Below, one piece after another: positions 10,952 to 26,865 of a DNA stretch of 64,000 bases. The position numbers were made by a program, and so were the translations under genes. The stretch lies in NCBI GenBank assembly GCA_963921425.1, contig OY992833.1, forward strand, positions 7,041,228 through 7,105,227, written 5' to 3'. Origin of the DNA: Dryas octopetala. Lineage: Eukaryota > Streptophyta > Magnoliopsida > Rosales > Rosaceae. The notes beneath the pieces were generated by a model. The model was not told the origin of the DNA. It saw only the letters and a program-made list of their open reading frames with translations, and made no database searches. Numbering within the stretch: position 1 is the first letter of the stretch; each line of letters begins with the position of its first letter.

Positions 10952-13900
10952 GTAATATGCTACTCTTCTTCTTTAACATTAATTTTTATTCCGTTTCTTT
11001 TTAAGCATTTGTCATTTGATTTATAAATATATAAGATGTCATGGTCTAAGCATATTTACTGTCGTTTACTTTAATCTTTAAACTTAATTATTTCAAAAAT
11101 ATTATCTGTACGTGCAAGGTAAGGGGTTTGCAACTAGTTACTGGTTAGAAATATTAAATGAGATTTAGAGAAAATTTTCAAATATAAACAAATAAAACAT
11201 TGGTATTGGTTTGTATTGAAAATTTTGGGATTTGCTGTAATGTCTCTAGCAGTACTCAAGACATCAAAACAACAGTAGTGCTAGATATACCACATTTTTA
11301 TACTATAATTTCATACCACCTTATGTGGCAACTTACATGGCATTCATACATTGGATACTAAAAAATAAAAAGAAAAACCTAAAAAGAAAAAGAAAAACTA
11401 TGTCCAATAAAGTAATGACACGTGAGATGGTATGAGAATGTGGTATAAGAAATGTGGTAAGTATAGCATTATTTTCAAAACAATTACAGAAAGATTTACC
11501 AACAAGCTTGGTATTAGACTTAATTAAGTGTGTGTAGGGAGTCTAGGACTCCATGACCAAACACACAATAATTTCTCCAAAGCAAGGAACTCTAAGATCG
11601 CTTGGGACGGACTGGCTTAGAGCATGTTGAGAAATACTATTAATTTAATTTACCTACTTCTACCATGCTTATGACAAAGGAATTTTAATAGATCATGATC
11701 ATAAAATCTGATGTGAATGTCGATCTGTGTGACACAAAGCAAACTAACAAGCGTCTACCCGATTGTCAAAAGAAACAATTGAGCAGCTATATATTAAAAT
11801 TGAGATATTCAAATGGTAATTGTTTCTTCCTCATCTACACCTTGTTGAAGATTTCAATATATATATATATATATATGTGTGTGTAATAATTATATTGAAA
11901 AATTCGAAATGAAGAGCCTTTGTATGAAACAGTTAGTTTGAGACACTTATGTCTAAACTGAATGGGTGCCTTATCATTTGGACACCTATGTTTAAATTCA
12001 ATGGATGCCTAATTATCATTTAGACACTTGTGTCCAAATTGAATGGATGCAACTTATGTTCAATTTGAAAAGGTATGTACGTTCAAATTGAATGGGTATC
12101 TCTAGCACCCTTTATTTTCTATATAAACTTACATATGCCAACAGTACTTTGATATAATATCAGAAATCTAATTGGTTTCTTTGCTTTCTCTCCCCTCCTC
12201 TTCTTCAAATGATACACTTGTTGAGATATTGGTGAATAGTCAACACTTGATTCTTTCCTATTTTATAGATAGTGTAGCTAGACATAGACATGTACAGGTT
12301 CATTATCTTGTAATTAGAGTAATAGCTTGATTGTAGGAACTGGACTAATCGTAGGCCTAATTGTAGGATCTAAGTTGTTGATCCATCAATATATATGTAC
12401 CCACATAGAACCATTGCAATACACAATTCAAATATTGAAACCTAATTACTAAGTTGGTATCAGAGCCACCACTGTACCAGAGGTGAAAAAAAAAAAAAAA
12501 AAAAAGCCCACTGCTTCTTTCTGTCACAATTTGATCACTCACCTTATACACACTCGATCACTCTCTGCCCAATCATTCTAACGCTGCCTCACTAAAACTT
12601 TGTAGCAGTAGTTCATCCTCCAGCTGTTTCTTCGTTCATCATGAGCAAGAATGATATGGACTCATCTGAATCATCTGGAACCAAGCTCATTCCTATTATT
12701 GTTCAACCAGAGGGATCAGGATTCAATGCAGGGATTACCTTAACCGAATCAATTTATAATTTATGGTCTCAAATCATGGAGATGCATATTGCTGAGAAGG
12801 AGAAACTCTCCTTCATTCGTGGTACTTCACAGCCACCTACCGAGAAGAATGATGGATATGAGAAGTGGTATGCAGACAACCAGAAGGTCAAAAGCTGGCT
12901 ATTGATGTCTATGTCCCCATAAATTATGAAGCGATACATTCGCTTACCTACTACTCGAGAAATTTGGAGAGCTCTGTCTAAAGCCTTTTATGATGGAGCA
13001 GATGAGTTATAGGTTTTTACCTTGAATCAGAGGGCTTTCTCTGCTAAACAGAATGGCAAAGCACTCTCCGTATATTATGGAGAATTAACTGAAATATTTG
13101 GTGAATTAGATCATCATGATACGGTGATCATGGAAGATGAGAACGATGTTGAATCTTACAGAAAATCAGTTCAATGACAAAGGGCGCATATTTCTTACTG
13201 GATTAGATGGTGAATTCGAACAAATCTATGGTGAAATTTTACGAAAGGATCCTATTCCCGAATTAGAGGAATATTATGCTTTGGTCCGCCGTGAATTGGT
13301 TCGCCGTACAACCATGAATGGAGAGCTTGAGAATTCTGAAGCTTCAGCCATGGTCGCACGAATCCGGCCTTCTCAGAATCAGGATCGATCTCGATCCAAC
13401 AATCCTAAGGGCATTGACAAGTCCACCTACAAGTGCACTCATTGTGACCAAACTGGCCACACCAAAAGTCGTTGCTATGAACTCGTGGGATATCCAAAAT
13501 GGTGGGATCATAACCGTGATACACGGAAGAGGAATTCCAAAAGAACATCCACTGCTGCAATTGTCGAAACTAAGAAAGCAGAGGATGATGATAATGGTGT
13601 TAAAGAAAAAGCCTCAGCGTTGGTAGCCGCTGCAGGTAATGGTGGTAAGGTTTTGAATATGTCTGCATCTGTTTCTAATAGTGCATGGGTAATTGATTCT
13701 GGTGCTACGAACCATATGACATTTGATTCTAGACAAGTCTCATCCCTTAAACCATCCTCACAGAAGTTTGTTTCCACTGCCAATGGTTCTCCTGCCCAGT
13801 TATTGGGGAAGGATCATCACCTCTCACTGATACTTTGAATTTAGATTTCGTTTTAGAAGTTCCGTCTTTGGATTATAACCTTTTGTCTGTTGCACAAATA

Positions 13901-16900
13901 ACCTCTACCATATTGTGTATTGTACCTTTTTGGCCTAATTTTTGTGTGTTTAAGGACATCCGAACAAGGCAAATGATTGGTTGTGGTGTTAGGCGAGGGA
14001 AGCTGTATTACTTGGACTTGGTGTCAAAAAAGTTTGAACAAGTTGCGTCAAGCTTTGATAATGGATGACTCTAAAGAGGAGAAGAAGAAATGTGACATTT
14101 GGTTATGACATCAACGTCTGGGGCATGCTTCCTTTGGGTACCTGAAGAAATTATTTCCTCATTTATTTGCAAACTTTGATGTTTCTAGTTTCCGTTGTGA
14201 TATTTGTGAACTTGCAAAGAGCCTTCGTGCTTCTTTTCCATCAACTTAGAATAAGAGTTCAGTTCCTTTTATGATCATACATTTGGATGTTTGGGGTCCA
14301 TCCAAAGTCACTACCTTGGGTGGATCACGTTGGCTTGTTACTTTTATTGACGACTGCACTAGGATGACCTGGGTGTGCTTGATGAAATCCAAAGGGGAAG
14401 TGAACTTGTTATTTCAAAAATTGCATAAACTGGTTTGTACTCAATACAATGCACAAGTTAAGGTTCTTCGTAGTGATAATGGCAGAGAATACTTGAGTTA
14501 TGAATTTCAGCAGTATTTGGTCGCACACGGAATTGTTCATCAAACTACTTGTCCCTATACACCTCAGCAGAATGGGGTGGCCGAGCGAAAGAATCGTCAC
14601 TTGTTGGAGGTTGTCCGTGCTTCATTGATAGAAGCTCATATGCCGTTGTTTTATTGGGGAGAAGCACTTTCCTCTACAGTGTATTTGGTCAATCGGATAC
14701 TGTCCAGCACTATTGTTTTCCATACACCCTCCCAGGCTCTCACTGAAGCGATTGTTGGTCCAGCCGTCCCAAACTTGCCTCCACATGTCTTTGGTTGTGT
14801 CGCATTCGTACACCTACATAAGCATGAGCGCAGCAAATTGACTCCTCGAGCGTTGCGCTGTATCTTTTTAGGGTACTTTGCTCATCAAAAAGGGTATCGG
14901 TGCTATCACCCTCCAACTCAAAATTTTTTTATTACATTGGATGTCATTTTCCATGAAGACTCAATGTATTTTTCCTCTAAGCCTGAACTTCAATTCAGGG
15001 GGAGTACCAGGAGGAAGTTCAGACTCTAGACTATAGGGTTCGCATCTCTGATTTACCAAATTTAGGGAGCATCCTAAATTTGGTAACCATGTAGGATGTG
15101 AGTGACTTGGATACAAGTGGTACAAATTTAGATGTTAGTGATGATGATCACTCACAGACTAGGCAAGTGAATGAAGATGTAGGTGAATTAGGTGCACTAC
15201 ACCAAAATGGAGCTTCCACGGCGGGCGTTGCATGCCGTAAATTGATATTTACGGCGTGCCGCTGTGTGCCGTTGAAGCGCATGCCGTGAAAAGTCTATAC
15301 TTATAATGGCGTGCAATATAAGCCGTAAATATAAACAAAACACGTCATAAATAAAGATCTTTCACGTTTAAGATTACAATTTACGACATGATCTGCACGC
15401 CGTAATTAGTCTACATATTACGGCTTACATTTGCACGCCGTCTTTCAGTTATTTACGACATGATCTGCACGCCGTAATTAGTCTACATATTACGGCTTAC
15501 ATTTGCACGCCGTCTTTCAGTTATTTATGACATAGTCTGCACGCCGTCTTTGAGTTTTTTTTTTTTTTTTTTTTTGCTTATTTATACATATGCAACTTAA
15601 TTTCTATCTAGCTTCATACACCTGCCAATTAATTTTACCAAATAAAATACTGCATCAAGATAAATGTAAGAGAAATACACACTTCATTGAAATTATGGTA
15701 ATCAATTCCAAATACAAAGTCACATTTTTAAGAGTTAGAAATTAAAGAGTAAATAACAAAATGCAAGCCAAAACAAGATATATTTCATAAGTACCAAGAG
15801 TTCCTAACTATATATGCTGCCCTGATTGATATAAAAAAAGGTGCAATAAACTAGCCTCCCATACAGCCATATATTGGATCCACCAACAAAATGTTGACAT
15901 TCCCTTTAACTACTCTAGGAACCTCATCTTGTACCTGAAAATAATTATTAGAATAGTGAGAAGTTTAGCATAATGTATGACATCAAGTAATAAAAATTAA
16001 GTTTAGACTTGAAAGGAAAAATTAAGTAAATCCATGCTCCAACCCCAATTAGCTGTAGTACTCAGTTATGATTAATACATTTGGAAACAAATGCAGTGCC
16101 AAAAAGAAAATTGGTTAATCTAGAAACATATCATTGTGGCACTTGATATTTTATCAGTAATGGATCCTATAAATGAAAGAAAGATGTTCCAGTAGTTAGT
16201 AAGAACATCATCTCAACCAAATATACCACAGCTTGAGCAAATATGCATAACAATCAGGAAAAACAATCTATTCAAAACAAAAGTCAAAGATTATGCAGCC
16301 AAACCCAAGAAAGATAGAAAACAAAAAGATAAGGCAAAAGAAAAAAAACCCAGAATTGATGAACTAGTAGCCAAACTCAAAATTAAGTGTAATTACCTAT
16401 AATCTAGAAAATTATAAGCCTTCAATTACAGCCAATTGGTCAAAATTCACCCAGCCAACAATTACAAACAGGGGCTGAAGAGTTGCGAAAATTAAAGGAT
16501 CTAGCATGCCTCCAACATAAAACCAATCTTGGTTATCCATTAATAAGGTGGAATCATGTATGAATATGTGTCATGAACCATGATTGACTACTTAAAATTG
16601 TCCGGTAAGAGAAAATTACATCATATATTATATATTGATATATGAATACATATATACATATATATGTCTAGTCCAACTTGGCTTTTGAGATTATTTCTTT
16701 TGGAAACTAAAAGACACTCATTTTACATACATATACAATTATTATCTCCTCACTGGTTAGCACAGAATCCATGCTCACCAGCCATTGGATCAAAATCCAA
16801 TGGCTGGTATTTAAATCCGGATAAAATACCATAATATATTATAAAAAAAGACAGCTTTTTATTTTTTTTTATCAAACACCAAACTTGCTATGGCTCACCT

Positions 16901-19900
16901 AAAATTGTAATACAAAGCCGCTTTTGAATGGCTAACAACAACCCCAAACGGGCCTGTACTGTCTAAGTGTGTAAATATGGCTGGTTTGAGTTTTGGTCAA
17001 ATTAGAAATTAAACTTGTTTCAACAAATTTTGCCACAAACTTTAGTTTGGACTATAGAGGCTTACTGTTAAATTAGCGATTATCCTTAACCGGATCATCA
17101 ATTGCATTTTGAAGTACCAAATACATCCCACGGTTTGACAATCACATTGGAACAAGCAATCAGTCCATAAACTTAAGAAGTTTCGACAAAATTGTTTCAA
17201 AAGGCAGGTCGAACAATCCAAACAGTCCACAAATAGTACCAAAGTTAGTCAAACTAGGGTACATTAATGTACTGGAATAATAAAATTGTTGGCTAATAAA
17301 AATAGTTCATGCTATTTTTTTGTTGGTGCTGCTCTCTTCAGCATCACCAGGATGCAAAATTATATGGGTATGGTGAAATAGAATTGGTTCAAAGTCTGTA
17401 CGCAATAATTAATGCATGTGTATGCAAAAGCTAAAGCTTGGTATTATCACATATCATCCTATCTTACAACATTCCATAAAGCTATTAAGTAAATTAAGTA
17501 AAGAAAAAAGAATGTACCTCGAAAATGTGAGACTAATATACTTTGATATACTTTATTGGCCACGCAATTGTACTTCCTAATGCTTCACGAAGAAGAAAGA
17601 ACTCACGTGTTGGTCGATATAGAGCCACACTATCATCTAACACATCATTCACCCAAACTTTCCAGCACTCATGGCCAAGAGGCACATGATGGACCAATAT
17701 AGTGGGATCCTTGGATGCAATATCACCAATTGCAACAACTTCATTTGTCCCAAGCCAACTTAACAACTTGCACTTTGTATTCTCAGGATGATCAGAACAT
17801 AGAACAGCTGCATTTTCCTTTTGTTTGCTTTGTGCTGTATTAGTTGCAGAACGTTGAACACTTGGATTTGTTGTCTGTTTTCTTTGTGATGCCTCATTAG
17901 CAGAATGTTGAACACTTGTGTTTTCTTTTTGCTGTAACAATGCTTAAGACATCAATTAAACCAAATTTTAACACAAATCTAATATGAACAAAATGAAATC
18001 ATTATGTTTATCCTCATTACTTACAGTGTTAATCCCTCCTATGTCTAACTTAGAAATAAGATCTCGCATCTGATTTTTCAAGTCCTGCATCTCATTCTCC
18101 AATTTATTGAACTTATCACGCATATGTGTTTGACCTTCCACCTTTGAAATGGTTGCCCCAAATCCAAGCCCTCTTAGTCTTCCTCGTGGGTCAGGACCAA
18201 GTACTTTTGTAAGGGCATCATCTTTAATAGAGCATTTCTCCAAGTCTGCTGCCTTGTATTTTTTCACTTTTTGCTTCAAGTACATAATTGAAAATATAAA
18301 TATAAATAGAAAAATAAAAATTTAACCATAAACATAAAAGTATACAGCAGATAATTTTTTACCACTATCTCTGGATCCTCAACTTCTTCATCCTCATTAT
18401 TTTTCTTCGTTTCATAACCACGGATCCAGACATCAACCCTTGAAATTGCATCTGGTGTTTCACTTTCTTGTCGCTATAAAATAACAAGTAGAGATCAACT
18501 AATGCTAATATTACATTGCAGACTTTCTCACAGGACAAAATTCATATGAAATTAAAAAAGATTTTACCATTTCCTCTTCCAAACGAGCAAAGCTTTTACG
18601 GCTTGTCCTATGCACTAAAGTTTGTTTTGCCCTCATCCTTTTAAATCTTTCACATTTTTCCTATGAAAAAAATATATAAATAACTAGTTAGTATAAAAAA
18701 ACAAATAGAATGTTGGAGAATATTGGCTGAAAACAGTAGATAGCCCACAAGTATACTTGAAAGAAAATGTCAAAAACCATTACCCTGAATGTTGTAGAGG
18801 TTCGTTTTTTGACAAAAGATTGCCATTCCTCCATGGAGTGAATGTTATCTGGTTTGAGGAGGGCAGCAGCACGTTGTAGGCCGACCACTTTAGCTTGCTG
18901 CATCACTTCTTTAATTAATAAGGATCGAAAATCTCTCCAATGCTTCTTCAACTTTTGAAATGTATATTTCTTGTGGCATTCCTCAATAGCGACTTTTTGC
19001 TGCACCAAAAAAAAATGTATACAAAGTAAAATTAGAGTGAAATTATAGATAAATTATTCAATTGAATGTGGGAAATATATTTCTCTACAATACCGTGATA
19101 TGCTCCCATATTTGATTTCTAAATTCTTGTGAAAGGTCCTTCCAATTCTCCAATGTCACTGGCAGTAGCTCTCTTGCTGTGGTACCAAGGAATGAAGCAA
19201 ATTTTGCTACATCACCTCTATATGGTTGGCCAGAATAATTGAACTCCACTATAAGACGAGACGTTTTTGCTTTTCCTTTGCTAAGATTCACCATTTTTGT
19301 CTTTCCCCTAGGCTTTTTCTTTGATATTTCAGGGTTAGATTCATCATGAATTTCTGGATTATTAGGTACTTCATTAGGTGAAACCGTTAGTGGAGAATTA
19401 GACCCTCCACCTGATATTCGTAAGGGTTCATTCCCTTGTTGCATGGCTGCAGCTATAGCAGCTAACTGTTGCTTTTTCCCTCTCTTAGCTCCTTTTTTTG
19501 AAGACTTCATAGAACATACAAAAAAAATTTATAAGAATAACAAGCCCAACAAATAAAAAAGTTTATAAGAATAACAAGCACAACAAATAAAAAAATTGTT
19601 TTAAAAAAACATAATTTGAAATGTATATGACATATTAAATGAGAAATAGGTCGAAGCTTACTTCCCCAGCCATTACTTAAGACCTTAAACAAGTCTGACC
19701 TGCAGTGCACAATGTAGGTCCAATTAGCAATGGCAAATGTAATATAAACAAAAATTATTAGAGGTATATATGCAAATGAAAGAAAGCTACAGGGAAGTAT
19801 ATATACAAATGAAAGAAAGCTACAGGAACCCAGAAAGAAAGCTATAGGAAGTAGCTCATGCACGCTCTGTTACTAGTGTCACTCTTCATTATCACTCTGT

Positions 19901-22900
19901 TAAGCAAACAAAAATTATTAGAGGTATATAAACAAAAATTTGTAAAACAATAATCTATGCAAATGAAACCAATAGACCAATAATTGACGATTATAATTAC
20001 CGAATTATAAGTCATGTCCTCACAATCATGTCTAACATAATCTTCATCATCAAGGTTTAGGTCAAGTCGAGAGACATCTACTGGTGCAGATGGCGTGTAA
20101 TCATTCTCATCAGCATTTTCAAACTCATAAAAACCTCTTGGTGGTGCCTTTAGTACAACATACCAGTTGGACGTATCATTCTCTCTTGAGTAAAACACTT
20201 GCTTTGCTTGTGATGCCAATATAAATGGATCTTTCTCAAATTGATGTTGCCCTTGGTGGAGATTAACCAATGTAAACCCATCTTCAACCTTGACACCATT
20301 TCTTATATTTGCCCAATCACAATGAAAGATAGGGAATTTATAATGGTTATAGTTTAGCAAAATAATTTCATTTATAACACCAAAGTATGGTATTTTTCCA
20401 AGAACATGTGAAGTGTCTCTTGCACTTGCTCGACACATTGTATCTGCTTCAATGGAAACCCCACTATTCTGTGTGCTTTTCTCAGCATTCCTTGTGTGAA
20501 ATCGATTTCCATTAACAATATAACCAGAAAATGATTCAACATAGTTCAGAGGCCCACATGCAATCCACCTCAGCATATGTGACATTTCACTACTACCACT
20601 TTTTTTCACTTTATTTGATAGCCATGCACTGAAAGTATCTATATGTCTCTTCTGTAAAAGGCTTTCATTTTTCAAAAGACGCATATCTGAACGCTTAAGT
20701 TCCTCTAAATGCATGCTGTACAGGAAATTACTTACTGTTAGTAACAACAATATAAACCAATACAACTCACTGCCACAAATGTTAATTTTACTTACTCTTT
20801 GTATGGTTTTACTTCTGAAATATTGAACAAAACATAACGATGAGCAATTTCTAGCATGTCAGAATTCATTGTCTTCAACTTTCCATAACCAATTGGGCGT
20901 CCTTCTACTATTTTTTCATCTTCAAAATCCTCATTGCGTCTATGTTGAACACCTATTTCAGCTGCTTGTTTCATGTACCCACTACAAAACCGTGTGATCT
21001 CTTCAGCTAAATATTTTTCAGCTATGCATCCCTCAGGTCTTGAACGATTTTTAACATAGCTTTTTAGTACCTTCATAAACCTAAATCACAAGAAAAAGTC
21101 ATACTAAAAATTATAATTAATATTAACTTCGGTTATAATTAATAAAGTACATTCCGAATGTCACCTTTCAAATGGGTACATCCAACGAAAATGAACAGGG
21201 CCACCAATCCTAGCTTCTTGTCCAAGGTGAATGACTAAATGAACCATAATGTCAAAGAAGGATGGAGGAAAAAACCTTTCAAACATGCACAAAGTCTCTG
21301 CAACATCATCTTCAAGTTTTTCTAATTTATTTTTATCAATCACCCTTTGACATACTTCATTGAAAAATGCACATAATCTGAATATTGCAACCCTTGGTCC
21401 CTTTGGCAAAAGTCCTCTTAATGCTACTGACAACACTTGTTGTATTAGGACATGACAATCATGAGACTTGAGACTTAAAATCTTGCAATCTTGCAATGAC
21501 ACACGATTTGAAATGTTGGAGCTATAACCATCTGGTAATGTCAAATTTAATAGCCTTTTACAGAAAACTTGTTTCTCTTTTTTGGATAAGACATATGATG
21601 CAGTTGCACAAAGAAAACCAGCCCCATCATTTTTTGGATGTAGTTCTTTTCTTATGCCCATCTCTTCCAAATCTTTACGAGAATTTAAGCTATCTTTTGT
21701 CTTGCCTTTCATATTCAAGAGAGTACCAAGAATGCTCTCACAAATATTTTTCTCCACATGCATCATGTCCAAATTGTGGCGTAATAGTAATGTCTGCAAT
21801 ATTATCCAAAGTTATCTAAAATTCAACAACAAAAACTATGAAGTATTTTTAAAATTTAATAAAAATAAAGGGGAAAGCGACAAACCTCCCAATATGGTAA
21901 CTCAAAGAAAATCGACTTCTTCTTCCATGGCCAAATAGGACTTCTATCTTTCTTCCTCTTTTTGTTTCTCTTATTCTTCGACTTTCCCCAATCATTTTCA
22001 AAATTATCGACAAACTGATGAATATCTGAACCAGTTAATATTCTAGGCTTCCGTCCATGTTCTTTAGTTCCATCAAACCAATCTTTTTTAACCCGAAATG
22101 GGTGATTGTGTGGAAGAAACCTTTTGTGACCCATATATGCAAATTTTTTACTACAATTCAGCCATTTTGAACATGTGTCAACACCACATACTGGACATGC
22201 TTTTTCACCCTTTGTGGAGTATCCAGATAAATTCCCATAAGCAGGAAAGTCATTTATTGTCCACATCAATATAGCTTTCAAATTAAATGTGGACTTACTG
22301 AATGCATCATAAACACTTACACCGTTGATCCATAATTCCTTTAAATCTTCTATAAGTGGTTCCAAGTATATATCTATATCATTCCCAGGTTGCTTTGGCC
22401 CTGGGATAAGTAAAGTCAACATTAAATTTTCCTTGGACATGCATAGAGATGGCTGAAGATTATAAGTAACCAAAATCACTGGCCAACAACTATATCTTGA
22501 ACTAAGATCACCAAACGGATTGAATCCATCAGAAGAAAGGCCAAGCTTGAGGTTACGTGGATCTGAAGCAAAAGAAGGCCACTTATTATCAATTATATTC
22601 CATGCCAACGAGTCTACTGGATGCCTCATTTTTCCATCCTGACTTCTATGAGTGTAATGCCATGTTAATTGTTCTGCCATTTCCGGTGACTTAAACATTC
22701 TCCTAAATCTCGGTATGATTGGAAAGTACCGCAAGACCTTTGCAGGGACTCCAATGTATAATTTTTTTGTTCGGTCATTCATTTTCCACCGGGAACAACC
22801 ACATTTCGGACATGTCTCCATGTGCTCAAACTCTTTTCTAAATAAACAACAGTCATTTACACATGCGTGTATCTTTTCATAGCCTAAATCAAATGCCTTG

Positions 22901-25900
22901 AGTAATTTTTTTGTTGAATACAAGGAATCTGGAAGCCTATTATCACGTGGTAGCATATCACCAAAAATCTCAAGAAGCTCATCAAAAGCTTTGTCAGTTA
23001 GACTATATCTAGCTTTATACTTATATAAAACAACAGTTGCAGACATCCTTGTGTAAGTAGAATCTGTATATAAAGGAAGTTCTGCATCCTCCACTAAATT
23101 TTCAAAATTTGGCTCTCTTCTTTCTTGTGGTGGTTCTGCAATATCATCATCATCATCATCATCTTGGCAGAATGCATCCCTATACATTCTATATGTCTCT
23201 GGCAATTCATCAGTTCTCTCTTGTACAGATGAACTTGGATTTTCTCCATGAAACACCCATGTAGTGTATGTAGAATCCATCTCATTCATGACCAAATGCT
23301 CATACACTATATTAAAATGCTGGTATTGGAGGTTTATACAACGACTGCAAGGACATTGGATCTTTGCTGGATTCCCCTTACTCGCTTGGACCATATCAAC
23401 AAACCTTCGTGCTCCATCACGATACACTTTAGAATTTCTAAAGGAAAAAAAATCTTATTTTTAATAAGTACTACATGCATATAAACTATCTAAATATGTA
23501 TAGCTAGGGCCTTAAAAATAACCTTGCATAGTTTACCCATTCTTTATCCATGGTCTCTGTCTTTCCTTGGTGTTGCTCTCTAATTAATGTCTAGACACCT
23601 TTCCAATTTAAAATTATACAATATATTTGTCAATAAAAGAATTAAATGATTCTTACACAAAAAAAAAAACACAAGGAAAACAATATACAGTAGTGCAGCA
23701 AACCAATACATGTATAAATGCACACACAGCTATGTATGTATTCACTCCATAAAGCAAATGAATATAATCCACACATACATAAGAAATCCAATTCTATCAT
23801 TCATATACTCTTTCAAGCCTACCAAGCAATAAAAGGTAATGTAAATGAAGGTAATATAATTGAAGTTGAAATAAGAAAATGCAGTTTCTGTTTATCTCTA
23901 GATTCTCATATTGAAGTGTGGGAGAAATCAAAGAAGTACAAATATATTGTATTTTCTTTTTTATTTTAGTGCTAGATTTTTACTTTAATCTTCTAGTTTT
24001 TACTATATCTTCAGTTGACATGAACAAAGTAGCAAAGGTGTGCCTACCTGTCTTGCAAGCTCAATAGTTTTGCAAACAAAGCTTGAGGAAAAAACGTTTT
24101 CCATAGCCCTCTGCAATAAACATTGAATTTTAATTAAAAGAACAATTATAACAATGAAAAATGTGCAAATTTTTAACCTCTGTTTTATTGTTTTTTCTTT
24201 TGGTATAGAACTCAGTTTTACTTTGATGGATAAAAAGATAAGTCATGACTCATTACAATAACAACCTCAATGAAAAATGAAAGTGAAATAAAGTGATTGC
24301 CTATAATTGAGACAGTAAAGGTGACTGATATTTGGTAGTTGATGAGTCGAGGACAATTACAGTTACCTTAATTGTCATTGGACTTTAACAAGGTACAATA
24401 CTTTGCCATCAGTTAATTGACTAAAGAAATATTTTCCAGATATTAAATTATTAATCATTTCAATAAACTATTGTGAGTTTGCATTCTATACTCAAATTCA
24501 GAGCACATCTAAGTTCATACTTAGGAATGATTTGACATTGGCAAGCTAGATGCAGACTAGCAAAACTAGTTAATTCTAAGTGCAAGAAAATGCTTCTAAA
24601 CTAATTTATGTTGAATACAAAGTAGTAGCCCATGTTGTTTAGGAAGAAAGTGTTTGAAAATGCATGTAACTGAAGTAGGATAGGGTTACAGATTATATTT
24701 ATAGCAGTTTGTGAAATACAATGTGTGGCTTCTAAATTGGTTTAAGAAATTGAAACCAAATTGTGCATCATAAAAACATGCACGCACCTGCAAGTACACA
24801 ACATACAGCCACAACAACCACACAATTCAAGTCATAGGCTCACAGCTGTTAGCTACATATGCATTAATGTGCAACTAATGCAGATAGCATATTACTGTAC
24901 CAGTAAAATATTTTTCTCTATTATATAACAATCAAATTCAGTCAATATGCACACAACTAGGGGCAGGGGAAATGTGAAGTCTATGTTCATATAAAATTAA
25001 AAATAATGATCAGAACCATAAAAAGAAAGCATTGGATCAAGATTTAAGCATCTATAGACTACATACAAATATAACATATAGTGGCCATTGACCACAATGT
25101 TAAACTCATGAATAAAACTTATTCTTGTAAAACCAACTTATTATAAGGAAGCAGAACATGTGAGATTATGGGAACATGGCTCTATACTTATATTCTATAC
25201 TACATATTCTAAAGGTAGCAGAACATGTGAGATTATGGGAACATGGCTTACCCTGATTTTCACATGAAGCAGAGTGATGGTTTACAAAACATTAGTCACT
25301 GAATCTGGGAAAAAGATATATCCAAATGAATTTCAAGCAATACAGAGTGCAGGCTCCAAATTCCTATGCCACTCAGACCTCATCAGATGCAAAGCATGCA
25401 GTATTTATAAAGTAAAAGTACACGGAGGCTATAAAGATTGTCACAAGGAAGAAGAGTATAAAGAAGGTGATTGTGGAGAAGAAGAAGAGGAAAGTTCTCA
25501 GTTCTCACCTGGCTGCTAAGTGAAGCACAAAAATGCTATACAGTCCAAAAGTTCATCCACCATTGATGTCAAGCAGGACAGAGAAGTATGCTGTGTAACG
25601 TTTAGAAATGAAAGTCAAAAGAACCAATACTCCCAGACTCAGGAATTATAGACATGGTTCTGGAGGGGAAAATGGGGTTAGGTGAGGATATGTGGAAGAA
25701 TTTAAAAATCCAAAACACACACAAACGTTAGAATCAATATTATGTGGGGGTCTAGATATACAGAATATGAGATGAAACTTTTTGAGTGTAAAGAATGATG
25801 TCAGATGGCCATTTTGTCATGCCAAGTTTGAGATGCACTTGGTACAACATATTAGGCTTTTGCAATCAGCATTCTAATAAAGTTTCTGCATCACACCAAA

Positions 25901-26819
25901 ATTTTTTCTACACGACAATAAATTGTTAACAAACTTTGCATGGCCTCAATCAAATTTTAGTGTATCATCAAAAGAGGAAAATGCTGAAGGGAAATGAGAA
26001 AGCTTTCAATTCATCAAACATAGGAAACATATACTGTACAGATTTCAAAACTACTTAATTTTTAAGTTGTAGCAAGAAACAAACTAAGCAAATATTAGTC
26101 AAATGTTCTGTAGCAAACACCAGTAAACCAATTTTCTACGTTTATGAGCTTTAGCAGTTACAGTATCTTCACTATTATAAAATGATTGCAGATACATTCT
26201 GGTTGGTGAAAGTGTACATTACATTTAGAGTTCATGTCGTTTTCAAAGACTGCTTTAAGAAAACAAAAACTTATCATGATTATTAGCATAACATTGGAAA
26301 GAAAATAAGAGAACTCTACACTTCAGGATATATGTATAATATATTAACATCAAGTTAAAGTTTTTACACAACACATGGGCCTGTTTGAAACATACCTTCA
26401 CTTCCGCATCTTAACTAACCAAAGCAAGTGTCAGTTTTGCATTTTGATCATTGCCAACCTGAAATTGAAACCAAGGTTTTCAACAAATAAGCTACCCAAT
26501 ATATTACATTCCTGAAATATTGAAAGGGATCAAGATTGGTTATCTTGATTTCCAAAAGGCAATAGAACGTACCCATTAAATTGGCAAAACATAAACAACC
26601 CATTAACCCATAAATTGAAAAAATAGAAAACCCATAAAATGTATAAAATTTGAATAAGAAAATATAATTCATAACCCATAAAATTAGGTGAGCAGAAAAT
26701 AGTTAAGTAAAGTAGAGAATGAGCAAATTACAAAAGGGGAATACTAGTACCTTACACCATTTGGGTGTTTCTTAAAAAAAATCCAGCACCAACGCCCAGA
26801 AAAGTAAAGAGGGAGGATC

Positions 26820-26865
<46 letters not shown>

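Noticed and set aside
16760-16810. Short inverted word around AGCCATTGGATC
   Set aside because: A single imperfect palindrome in non-coding CACTA DNA; no sign that it is repeated or functional.
25274-25519. Plus-strand frame of 81 codons in the CACTA element
   Set aside because: No recognisable domain, acidic low-complexity end, antisense to the element's genes and without splice or promoter support.
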